Assembly: GCA_010093605.1 (NCBI GenBank)
Contig: MU004181.1
Span: forward strand, 1,240,001 to 1,304,000
Direction of reading: 5' to 3'
Length of the DNA: 64,000 bases
Origin: Lophium mytilinum
Taxonomy: Eukaryota > Ascomycota > Dothideomycetes > Mytilinidiales > Mytilinidiaceae
The position numbers were made by a program, and so were the translations under genes. The notes beneath the pieces are model-generated. The model ran no database searches and was not told the DNA's origin. It saw only the letters and a list, made by a program, of their open reading frames with translations. Below are positions 46,501-56,897 of this stretch, piece after piece; the first letter of the stretch is position 1, and the number at the start of each line of letters is the position of its first letter.

Positions 46501-46591
46501 TATGACGCCTGTCGTGAGAAGTCCTCGAGGAAGTTTCAGTGGTGGGATAGGAGTCATGGGACAGCAGAGAAGGGGGAGCAGGGGGAGGTAG
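40588..46591 (+). CDS. SEC7: Sec7 ARF guanine-nucleotide exchange factor
   Basis: There are two exons, 40588-44701 and 44751-46591 (49-bp intron), giving 1984 residues, close to yeast Sec7 (about 2000). The order is: a disordered N-terminus; a DCB region (~residues 110-330); an acidic segment (EEDEDEEETPEASE); the HUS domain from ~430 (DEIFIRDAYLVFRAMCRLS); the Sec7 catalytic domain at ~760-945 with the glutamic-finger loop FLQSFRLPGEAQKIDRFM and AYSVILLNTDQHS; then HDS repeats to the end (e.g. FVEALTQVSWQEIE-type and WFPVLFAFHDVLMTG). It loads GTP onto ARF at the trans-Golgi, driving coat recruitment, and is the main brefeldin A target in fungi. The start ATG is in CCACCATGG. It is divergent from the pyruvate dehydrogenase E2 gene. 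Confidence 0.97.
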
Positions 46592-47925
46592 TAGGTTGCT
46601 ATGATTAGTTGAGCGAAATGTTCGGAAGCATTGGGGATCTGTAGGTTATTATTTGGTACTTGGTCTAGCCTCCGCTACGCGAGGTACCCATGGGCGTGTC
46701 AGGTGTTGGAGGATAGTTCTTAAATGTGTGCCGCTGCATGCTTTGTAGAGTAGTTTTAGCCGTAGTCGAATTTGAGAAAAGCGTCGCATCGCTTTGACAG
46801 ATGAGTTTTGTGATGCCTGAGCATGAAGGCATTCGGCGATCTTTCGGGTGATAGCGTGTCAACGTCCGCGGAGAAGTTCTCTCCAAAAACAACCATGAAA
46901 CTCAAGATCCCACAAGCTGATTCATGCAGCGGTGGACCGAGTGTCAAGCCATGAACATGCAAGCAGTCGTATCAAGCAGAAATAGGCTCTTAGCGAGAGA
47001 TGGGAGGGTAGTCCCTCGATGGAGCAGGTCCTCAAGGCGCAATGTATTGGAACTCACCGAGGTAGGCAGGTATCTAATGGCACCAGGAACATCACTTTAA
47101 ACGAAATAAAGGGAGACAATGTATCATGCAGTAAGGCTATCGCACTTGAGATGATCTTCATCTGCACAGTTCCTTCCATGTCCCACGTCTTGTGATATTT
47201 TGTCAATGGGCATTATCTCTTTCTCTCTATTTAATATATTCGCCGAAGTGTTCAACGGCATCTTATATCGTATTGGCTAGAGCATTGGCCGTAGACTCTC
47301 ATTCAGCTGGATTACACCACGGCTCAGGGATGGAGAAATAGCAAAAGCTAAATGTGTGTTTTGAGGCGGCTCGGCGCGGCTTCTGACGCTAGCTCAAATC
47401 GCATTAGGTGGCAGAGATAAGGGTGGTGCATAGCGGCGAAGGAGATGTTTGTCCGACGTCTCTTTTTCCTCGCACCCATCGCAGGTGGCACATCGGCAGC
47501 GATGTGGTCTCTCTCGCACCGATCCCAATCGCCCAATTGCGCCTATCCCGACTACTTCTTTGTGCAGCCTCTGCCGCCGTCAGCCTGCATCGGGGCCTAG
47601 CCCCCAGATACACCCGCTGTGCATCAGCTTTCTCCGGGCTCAGTGGCTTGTAGTCACAATTATGACGAATGACGAAGCCCACAAGAAGTGATGCACCCCG
47701 GAACTGTGTTTCGTTTCGTATTAACTGCTTGAGCTAAGACCTGTCAACCACGCCTGCACCTTTGAGCGTGGGTTGACCGCATCGGTTGTCAATCACCCTA
47801 TTTTCTGCTCTTCTTCTCGCCTGAGTCTTTTTTCTGATTCTTTCCTACTCGCGGTCAGAGATACCCTGCTTCTAGTTCTGTGTTCGCTTGGAGCTTTTGC
47901 TGGCGTTTTCTTGGCATTTGACATC
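46592..47925. promoter_or_regulatory. niaD upstream region with GATA-type sites
   Basis: No gene is supported in 1.3 kb. HGATAR sites, the core bound by AreA/NIT2 nitrogen regulators, occur at 47214-47219 (minus strand) and 47415-47420 (AGATAA, plus). No NirA palindrome (CTCCGHGG) was found. GATA cores are frequent by chance, so these are only plausible sites. Confidence 0.4.
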
Positions 47926-50766
47926 ATGGGTATCACGATCGATGAGGAAGAGCACACTGCCACACCACGTTTGGAAGGCGAATTGCCTCCGACACCCCCT
48001 GAAACAGTTGTCGACGGGGAGGAGCGTAAAGAAACCGAATACCCCAAGGATTTGGTTTCATTTCCCCTGCCACCTACCAGCAACCCTCCAACAAGTGTAC
48101 TTGATGTCGATAAGAAAACGCCAGATGCACATGTTCCCAGGGATCCACGGCTGATTCGACTGACTGGAGTACATCCCTTCAATGTAGAGGCACCATTATC
48201 TGCCCTATATAACGAAGGGTTTCTGACCACGCCCGAGTTGTTTTATGTCCGCAACCATGGCCCCGTGCCGCTCGTGAAGGATGAAGATATTCCGACTTGG
48301 GAGTTCACGGTAGAAGGGTGAGCATCGAAGCCTACCTATATAACTGGATCATGTGCTGATTGTAGATCAGGCTGGTGGAGAACCCTATCACCATTTCTTT
48401 GAAGGAGCTCATAGAAGAATACGAGCAATTGACCGCGCCGATCACTCTTGTTTGCGCAGGCAACAGGAGAAAGGAGCAGAACGTAGTCCGGAAAACGAAA
48501 GGCTTCTCATGGGGTGCGGCGGGTGTTTCCACAGCGCTTTGGACAGGCGTTCTCATGTCAGAGGTCATCAAACGAGCTAAGCCAATCCGAAGAGCAAGAT
48601 ATGTGTGCATGGAAGGCGCAGATAAGTTAGTGAGTCGATACTTTCGCCTGCATTGACAGTTTTACTAATCGTCCTAGCCAAACGGCTACTACGGCACTTC
48701 GGTGAAGCTGAATTGGGTAATGGACCCCAATCGCGGAATCATGCTCGCGCATAAGATGAATGGCGATATGCTCCGCCCCGATCATGGCAAGCCGCTGCGA
48801 GCTGTGATACCTGGCCAGATCGGTGGCCGAAGCGTGAAGTGGTTAAAGAGACTCATTCTCACAGACCAGCCAAGTGATAACTGGTATCATATTTACGACA
48901 ACCGAGTGCTACCGTTAGTTTTTGCAGCCCCTGTCCATTGCGTTTGCTAATGGAGACAGTACAATGGTATCCCCAGAAGAATCAACCAGCAATCCATCAT
49001 GGTGGAAAGACGATCGATACGCCATCTACGGTTTGAGCACGAATTCTGCAATTGCGTATCCTGCACATGAGGAGCAGCTGTGCATTGTAGGAGCACCACA
49101 AAAGTACCGCGTGAAAGGCTACGCATACGGTGGTGATGGGCGGAGGGTAACGCGAGTAGAGGTGTCCATTGACAAGGGTAAATCTTGGAGGTTATCTAAC
49201 ATCGATTACGCGGAGGACAGGTATCGAGAGGTCGAACAAACACTCTATGGTGGTTCTCTAGACGTGCCTTGGCGCGAGGCAAGCTTCTGCTGGTGTTTTT
49301 GGGCCATTGATATTCCAGTCGAGGAGTTGAAAAGTGCGAAGGATATCTTGGTGAGGGCGATGGATGAGAGCATGAACATCCAACCGAGAGACCTTTACTG
49401 GTCTGTTCTCGGGATGATGAACAATCCTTGGTATCGCATCACTATAAGTCATGAAAATGATTACCTGAGGTTCGAACACCCTACCCAACCAGCACTTATG
49501 CCCGGTGGGTGGATGGAAAGGGTTAAAAAGTCCGGTGGAAATCTCATGAATGGGTATTGGGGCGAGAGGATAGACGGAGCAGAGCCAGAGGCGCCAGTCG
49601 AGGAACAGGCTTCTCAAATCAAAATGACGAAGGACGATGTCAACCAGGAGATCACAATCGATGAGTTAAGGAAACACGACACGGAAGAAAGCCCATGGTT
49701 TGTGGTAAACGGAGAGGTGTACGATGGGACCGCATTTCTCAAAGGGCACCCAGGAGGTGCTCAAAGCATCATCTCTGCTGCCGGGCTCGACAGTACAGAT
49801 GAGTTCATGGCTATTCGTAAGTGCGATCATCCGAATTTGAGCCTACAAGACTAACAATACCAAGACAGCGAAACGGCAAAAGCTATGATGCCAGCGTATC
49901 ACGTTGGCTCCTTAGACGAAGTCTCACGCCGCGTGCTCAGCGAAGGCGAAGTCCAGCCGGATGCTTCAAATGAGCCTCGACCTGTCTTCCTTAATAGTCG
50001 TAGCTGGACGAAGGCAATCCTTCACTCCAAGACAAATGTGTCATGGGACACTCGCATCTTCTCCTTCAAACTCGAACACGACGAACAACCCCTCGGCCTC
50101 CCAACCGGCCAGCACCTGATGATCCGCCTCCGGGATCCCGTGACGCGAGAAGCAATCATCCGCAGCTACACCCCTATCTCGGAAGCAACCAAAAAGGGAT
50201 ACGCCGATGTACTAGTCAAGGTCTACTTAGATACTAAAGAGCGGGAAGGCGGCAAAATGACTAAAGCGATGGACGCGCTCCCAATTGGACACTTCATCGA
50301 CTTCAAGGGCCCCATCGGCAAATTCGAGTATATCGGTCGCGGTGTCTGCGCCATCAACGCGGTTAAGCGGACCGTCAAGCGCCTCATCATGATCTGTGGC
50401 GGATCTGGTATCACCCCTATCTTCCAGGTCTTCCGAGCGGTCATGCAAGATAAGGAGGATCCCACCACTTGCATTGTGCTGAATGGGAACCGCCTCGTTG
50501 AGGATATCCTCTGCAGGGAGGATCTCGACGTCTTTGCGAGGGACAATGTCGACAGGTGCAAGTTACTGTACACGCTTACGCAGGGCCCAGGTGATTGGAC
50601 GGGTCTCAGGGGGAGGATTGGAGCGCCGTTGTTGAAGGAGCACTGTGTGAAAGGGGCAGCGGGCGATACGATGGTGCTGATCTGTGGACCAGAGGCATTA
50701 GAGAAAAGTGTGCATTCTGCGTTGAATGAGCAAGGTTGGCCGGACTCGGATCTATTGTTTTTTTGA
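47926..50766 (+). CDS. niaD: Nitrate reductase [NADPH]
   Basis: There are five exons, 47926-48317, 48371-48629, 48678-48913, 48960-49816 and 49865-50766; all phases close, giving 881 residues. The first ATG in frame is at 47926 (MGITIDEEEH). The domains are in order: a Moco domain with the molybdenum-ligand Cys159 in ITLVCAGNRRKEQN and FSWGAAGVSTALWTGV; a dimerisation domain; cytochrome b5 with heme ligand H559 in the HPGGA motif; an FAD domain with RSYTPIS; and an NAD(P)H domain with GGSGITPIFQV and a C-terminal ICGPEAL. It reduces nitrate to nitrite in the cytosol. The next gene downstream is nitrite reductase on the same strand. In fungi expression needs nitrate (NirA) and nitrogen limitation (AreA); GATA sites upstream fit this. 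Confidence 0.97.
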
Positions 50767-51571
50767 TTTTAATCGGGTGTCTCCCAAGCATGATCATGGC
50801 ATTAGCTTTAAGGCATGGAGTTCGGGGATGAAAGGTTCATCTTCTGTCATTTTGTACTTGTAAATAGGCATGAATACAGCCGTATTGCGAAATTTCATGA
50901 AGTTGTCCACACGACACCATCACGTGTTGCAGAACTATGATATCCAACCTCCAAATCTACCAACATGATACCCCCTCACCCTCACACATCCCGTCTAGCC
51001 CCAATTTCAACACCATTATCATTATTCCTTCCCAAAGCGGCAAACCGGAGATCATCTCCGCTTATCGTCCCGCCGCCTTGGCATCGCCCAAACACCAACG
51101 CCAACACGCTCCCCTTATCAGGATCGCCCTCTAGCATCAAACATCCCCGGAGATGTCATTAACACGCAGCAGCATCCAGCCCTTCCCCGGCGTGCATCGC
51201 GGTGGCGTAGTGGGGGGAGGGCACAGGGGCATTCAGTAGCCCGCGGGGCCGGAGATGCTGCACAGGACGCGATGATGCAGTGTCTTTTTTTCACAATCCC
51301 AACGCGTGTGGTTGGCTGGACAGGTACTTGCGGGCTAATCACGCGAGGTTCTCTTGTGAGCTGTTGAGCGCTTAGTCCGCTCTCTTCTTTTCTTGAATTT
51401 CAATCTGTTGTTTCTTGAGCTTTTGGGGTTGTGCTGTGATATCCTGAGGTCGTGAAAAGCGCCTTTGAGGGACTTTGAACGTGAAGGAGGTTGAAGAGCT
51501 TATCCCAGCTATTCTGGTTGTTTTCCTAGGAGAAAAGGCCAAAGGTGCTGGTTTTGGCCTCGAAAGCGACA
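50767..51571. promoter_or_regulatory. niaD-niiA spacer with a GATA-site cluster
   Basis: Three HGATAR cores on the minus strand (TTATCA at 51016-51021, TTATCG at 51062-51067, TTATCA at 51115-51120) lie within 105 bp, about 450-560 bp before the niiA start. Paired or clustered GATA sites are what AreA/NIT2 prefers. No CTCCGHGG NirA site was found. Confidence 0.45.
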
Positions 51572-54500
51572 ATGTCGAATAGCGAGTGGAATGATGCGGA
51601 GGCCAACAAGCTGCCGGAAACGGTGAAGAGTCTGGAGGCCAATGGGGAGATACCTAAGGATACGAAGAGGAAGCGGGTTGTGGTTGTTGGGCTGGGGATG
51701 GTGGGCATTGCGTTCATGTGAGTTCTTCGAGGAGCATTGGCATCTGTGGAAATATCGGTCGGTTGCTAATGCGAAATGTTAAATAGCGAGAAGCTCATGA
51801 AATACGATGTCAAGCGCCGCGAGTACGATGTCATTGTCATCGGAGAGGAAGCGCATCTAGCGTATAACCGAGTGGGCTTGACGAGCTTCTTCCAGCATCG
51901 ACAAGTTGAGAATTTGTACCTGAATCCGAAAGAATGGGTATGCTGCAACTCCGATAGCTCGAATTGCCTCGGGGTGTCTTGCTAATTCTCAATCTCTATA
52001 AAGTACTCATCTATGCCTGAAGGCTCGCTGAACTACCACCTCAACACCATCGTTACCGAGATCGTGCAGGACGAGAAGGTCGTCAAGACCTCCGCCGGGG
52101 ACACCGTTCCTTATGATATCCTTGTGCTAGCTACAGGCTCCGACGCCTTGCTCCCTCGTCATACCCCTGGCCATGATGCCAAAGGCGTTTTCGTATACCG
52201 CACTATTGAGGACTTGCAAAAACTTATCGAGTATTCAGCGACAAGAAGGGGAACAACGGGCGCGGTTGTGGGTGGCGGCTTGCTCGGTCTAGAAGCCGCA
52301 AAAGCTATGATGGACTTGGAGGACTTCGGTCAGGTTAAGCTAATCGAGCGTAATCGATGGGTTCTGTCACGGCAGCTGGATGGCGATGCTGGAGGCATGG
52401 TTGTGGAGCAAGTTCAAGCACTGGGGCTTGATGTCCTGCTCAGCAAGCGGGTTGGCAAGATTTTGACCGACGAGGATAACTCCGTTTCAGGCGTGGTCTT
52501 TGAGGACGGTGAGAAGATGGACTGCTCATGTGTGTGCTTTGCAGTAAGAACGCAGGCCCCTTCGCTATACGAGAGATACTGATATCTGCAGATCGGCATC
52601 AAGGCCCGAGACGAGCTTGCACGCAAAGCAGGCATCAAATGCGCAGATAGGGGCGGCGGTATAGTCGTCAAGCCTGATCTCTGTACTTCCGTTCCAGACA
52701 TCTACGCTATTGGAGAATGCGCAAGCTGGGAGAATCAGACATTCGGCCTGATAGCTCCTGGTGTCGAGATGGCGGATGTCCTTGCCTTCAACCTTACTCA
52801 AGCAAAAGCACATGTCCCTCGAAAATTCAAGCGCCCGGATCTCAGCACGAAGCTGAAGCTTCTGGGAGTCGAAGTTGCGAGTTTTGGAGACTTCTTTGCT
52901 GACCGCGACGGGCCGAAGCAGTTGCCGGTACGTGTTGCAAAGAAGGAGGGCGTTACTGAAAGCAGGACGAGTATCAAGAAATTGACAGACGGTCCGGCGC
53001 CCCCGCCTGTGAAGGCCTTGACGTACAAGGATCCATTCCAGCAGATCTACAAGAAATATCTCTTCACGATGGACGGCAAATACTTGCTGGGTGGTATGAT
53101 GATTGGAGACACCAAAGACTACGTCAAACTGGTACCCATGGTCAAGAATCAAAAGCCGTTGGAGATTCCACCAAGCGAGCTCATCATTGGCGCTTCGAAG
53201 GGCGATGACGATGGCGATGATCTGTGAGTTGTCTTTTCCGTTTGCAGCTATATCAAACTAATGCGGCTTCACAGTGATGACGATACTCAGATCTGCTCTT
53301 GTCATAATGTTTCCAAAGGCGACGTCGTCAAGTCTGTCAAGGATGGCACCTGCAAGAGTATAGGCGACGTCAAGTCTTGCACGAAGGCTGGCACTGGATG
53401 TGGAGGCTGCATGCCTCTCGTGCAAACGATCTTCAACAAGACTATGACATCGATGGGCCAGGAAGTCAAGAATCACCTCTGCCCGCATTTCGAATACTCC
53501 CGCGCTGATCTTTTCAACATCATCTACGTCAAGAAGCTCCAAGAATTCCAAGACGTCATGAAAGAATGCGGCAAGGATCCAACATCCACTGGATGTGAAG
53601 CATGCAAACCGACCATTGGATCTATCGTCTCTTCATTGTTCAACAAACATCTTCTAGACGAGTCTCGACGTGGTCTGCAAGATACAAACGATAGATTCTT
53701 GGCTAATATACAACGTAACGGCACATTCTCCGTCATTCCTCGTGTCGCTGGCGGCGAAATCACCCCGGAAAAGCTCATCATCATCGGCACTGTCGCTAAG
53801 AAGTATGGTCTTTACACCAAGATCACTGGAGGCCAGCGCATCGATATGTTTGGCGCCAAGAAGCAAGACCTGATCTCCATCTGGACTGAACTGGTTGAGG
53901 GCGGCATGGAGAGCGGCCATGCCTATGCTAAATCCCTTCGCACGGTCAAAAGCTGTGTGGGCACAACGTGGTGTCGTTTTGGCATTGGTGACAGTGTCGG
54001 TATGGCGGTTCGACTGGAAGAGCGTTACAAGTCCATCCGCGGCCCTCACAAGTTCAAAGGCGGTGTTTCCGGCTGCGTGCGCGAATGTGCCGAAGCTCAG
54101 AACAAGGACTTCGGACTCATCGCAACAGAGAAGGGCTTCAACATCTTCGTCGGCGGGAACGGCGGCGCGAAACCGCGGCATTCAGAGCTCTTAGCGAAGG
54201 ACGTAGCCCCCGACGATATCATCCCTATCCTAGACCGCTATCTCTCTTTCTACATCCGCACAGCTGACAAGCTACAGCGCACCGCGCGGTGGATCGAGAA
54301 CCTTCCCGGCGGGATCAAGTACCTCCAAGAAGTAATACTCGAAGACAAACTCGGCATCTGCGCAGACCTCGAGCAGCAAATGGTTGACCTAGTCGGCTCC
54401 TACTTTTGCGAATGGACCGAAGTCATCAAAAACCCCGCCCGCCGCGCGCTCTTCTCCCAATTCGCAAACACGTCCGACAACATCGTCGACACCATCGAGC

Positions 54501-55156
54501 CCACCGTCGAGCGCGGCCAAGCGCGGCCCTCGTACTGGCCCCAAGACTCCGTGAAAGAAGACTTCCGCGGCACCAAGTGGACCGAACTCGCCTGGCAGCC
54601 CATCGTGCTAGCCGCGGAGTTCAAAGACACGCCGACTGGCGACTCGAAGGCTGTCAAGCGCGGCGACACCCAGCTCGCTGTCTTCAAGGTCCGCGGGACG
54701 TATTACTGCACGCAGCAGATGTGTCCGCACAAGCGCGCCTTCGTGCTCTCCGATGGCCTTATTGGCGACGACCGAGAGAAGAACAAGCTGTGGGTCAGCT
54801 GCCCGTATCACAAGCGCAACTACGAGCTTGGTGGCGCGGACGCGGGGAAGTGCGGGAACGACGACGAGGTCAATATCGCGACGTTCCCGGTTGAGGAACG
54901 CGAGGATGGGTGGGTGTATGTGAAGCTGCCGCCGGTGGAGGAGCTGGACGGCGTGCTGGGGACGGAGAAGTGGCGGATTAAAAAGAGCGAGACGGATGAT
55001 CCCTATGTCGAGTTAGATAAGAAGCTGAAGACGGTGGAGATGAAGGGGAGGAAGAGCACGAAAGCGAGCCATTTGGAGAGTGGGAAGGGGCAGGAGGGCG
55101 CCGCGGCCGCGATTTTGGCGGGAGGTGAGAGAGGTGCTGGGGGGTTGGATTGGTGA
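51572..55156 (+). CDS. niiA: Nitrite reductase [NAD(P)H], siroheme type
   Basis: There are five exons, 51572-51717, 51787-51937, 52004-52543, 52592-53223 and 53275-55156, giving 1116 residues. The domains are in order: an N-terminal FAD/NAD(P)H reductase with [38 protein letters not shown] and [10 protein letters not shown]; a BFD-like [2Fe-2S] region with CSCHN and GCGGC (~495-535); a siroheme/4Fe-4S core with [11 protein letters not shown] (~716) and [10 protein letters not shown] (~755), i.e. Cys-x5-Cys and Cys-x3-Cys cluster ligands; and a C-terminal Rieske domain with CPHKRAF (~972) and CPYHKRN (~999). A disordered tail follows. It performs the six-electron reduction of nitrite to ammonium. 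It follows niaD directly in the same orientation, 805 bp downstream. Confidence 0.97.
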
Positions 55157-55886
55157 GATGTTGGGTTTGGAGGATTGAAAATGATGTTGGCATTTACATG
55201 GGATTTGCGTGGAGATACTGCGAAAGATGCGATGCCATTCCGTAGAAAACAGTTTCTCCGTATCATAAAATTGTACATACATGCATACTTGAGGTTCTTC
55301 ATCAATCTTGAGAACCCATAGATGGGTCATTGAAGTTTGATCCGAGTCCTAAAAGACTTATCGACCCCCCCTCTTCCCTCCCACGGGCAGTTGCAGGCCA
55401 GTGTACACCATCCCAGGAGAAGCGTCGAACGTGCATCACTTTCTATCGTTGATACATGTCTAGAGTGTGTACACCCGCTTGCTGCCGTCTGAGGTGGCAT
55501 ATCGAGCTTACCGCGCACTCTGAATAACGAGCTACAGATCTCTACAAGTGCATCGAGAGGAGTCAAGTCGTAGCGCATAAGAGTCAAAATATATCACGAT
55601 AGAGATAGGAACTAGAGAAAGATCTCGTTTATTTGCTATCTGCCCACACACAAGCGAAAGCTATTCCCCAAGCCGAAAATCACGTATCGTACCTGTGAGT
55701 ACGACACGACAATAGTAGTGTGTGAAGCTTCCCAAATAGCAGTCCTAGCCATCAAGGACAAGTAGAAAAGAAAGAGGAACCTAGGCTCCCATGTTTGCTG
55801 CTGATCGGATGAGACGTCGCCGCTGGAGTATTTGAATGAAGCAGCACGGGATGATAGAACACACAGCATCGTCTGAGGAGAGCGAT
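55157..55886. other. Convergent 3' intergenic region, nothing seen
   Basis: It lies between the niiA stop and the stop of the SANT-like gene. No coding signal. Confidence 0.5.
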
Positions 55887-56897
55887 TTACTCCTCCGTCT
55901 TGAAGGCCACAGCCGAGTCAACGCGCTCGCGCTCGCGATCAGGTTCTTCGTCGTCCTCGGAGGTACCAGCGGCGGGGGTAGCGGCAGGACCAGCGTCATC
56001 GGCAGAGGCAGACGCAGACGCAGCCTTAGCAGCAACGGTGTCGGCAGCCTTCTTATAGTACTTCTGGAGAGCGGCAGTCTACTTCGATTAGCTTTATTCC
56101 TGTCGCAGGTTGGTGTGATGCAGAGGTAGACTTACCGTGTACTTCTGTTCCGCAACACCTTCAGCCTCCTCCATGATCGCCTTGATGCGAACCCACTTCT
56201 CCTGCTCGAACTGCTCATGGGCCTTGTTGTACGAGTTGACTAGGAGCTCCAGGTGCTCCTCGCTGATCTGGGTGAGGTTTGCCTTGAGACGGGCGTACCT
56301 ATTGGGCAGGGTCGACTTTCCGCCTGGCGGAGCGCCCGTGGCGTTGGCCCACATGATGGCGATGTCGGCCCATCCCTTGCCTTCGTCGCGCATAGAGATG
56401 AGCAAGCGGTCCTCGGTAGTGAGCTCATCCATAGTCGTCGCGATCTTCTTGACCTGGCGCGCAGAAGATTAGCCTCGAAGCAGTGTCGGGAAGCCATAGG
56501 TAGTGGCCGCAGCGGGTCTACTTACGTTCTTGCGGCCGGTTGGAGTACCGTCTTCCTGCTTCACCTTCTTGGAAGCACTAGTTAGACCATCTGTAGCTGC
56601 GCGCTTGCCGCTGGACTTCGGCGTCTTCAGCGTCTTCGCGGCCTTGGGAGTCTTGGGGGTCTTTGGGGTCTTGGGGGTCTTGGGGATCTTGGAGCGAACC
56701 TCGGGCTTGTTGGGTGTCTCAGGCTGAGCGGGGACATCGTCTGCATCCTTGCCGCCCTGGAGATTGTCAGTAATGGTTGGATGTCTTGAGGTGCGCACAT
56801 GAGCACCCACCATCTCGGCCTCGATCTGCTTGGAAGCAGCGACTCCATCGTCCGAGGAGTTGTCGGTGGGCGGAGTTGACATCTTGACGTCAGACAT
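55887..56897 (-). CDS. SANT/Myb-like protein with TPK repeats
   Basis: There are three exons, 56897-56526, 56453-56136 and 56078-55887, giving 293 residues. Residues ~70-95 are a histone-tail-like repeat of Lys-Thr-Pro (IPKTPKTPKTPKTPKAAK), basic and phosphorylatable. From ~130 (MDELTTEDRLLISMRDEGKGWADIAIMW ... GGKSTLPNRYARLK) there is a single SANT/Myb-like helix-turn-helix followed by a helical charged stretch (NSYNKAHEQFEQEKWVRIKAIMEEAEG). The third exon is Ala-rich and then acidic (SEDDEEPDRERERV). It is probably nuclear and DNA- or chromatin-binding; the target is unknown. I know related 'Myb-like' proteins only as uncharacterised fungal genes. Confidence 0.82.

Noticed and set aside
48371-48629. 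Alternative acceptor TGTAG|ATCAGG for niaD exon 2
   Set aside because: It would give GSGW... instead of the conserved GLVENP start of the Moco domain.
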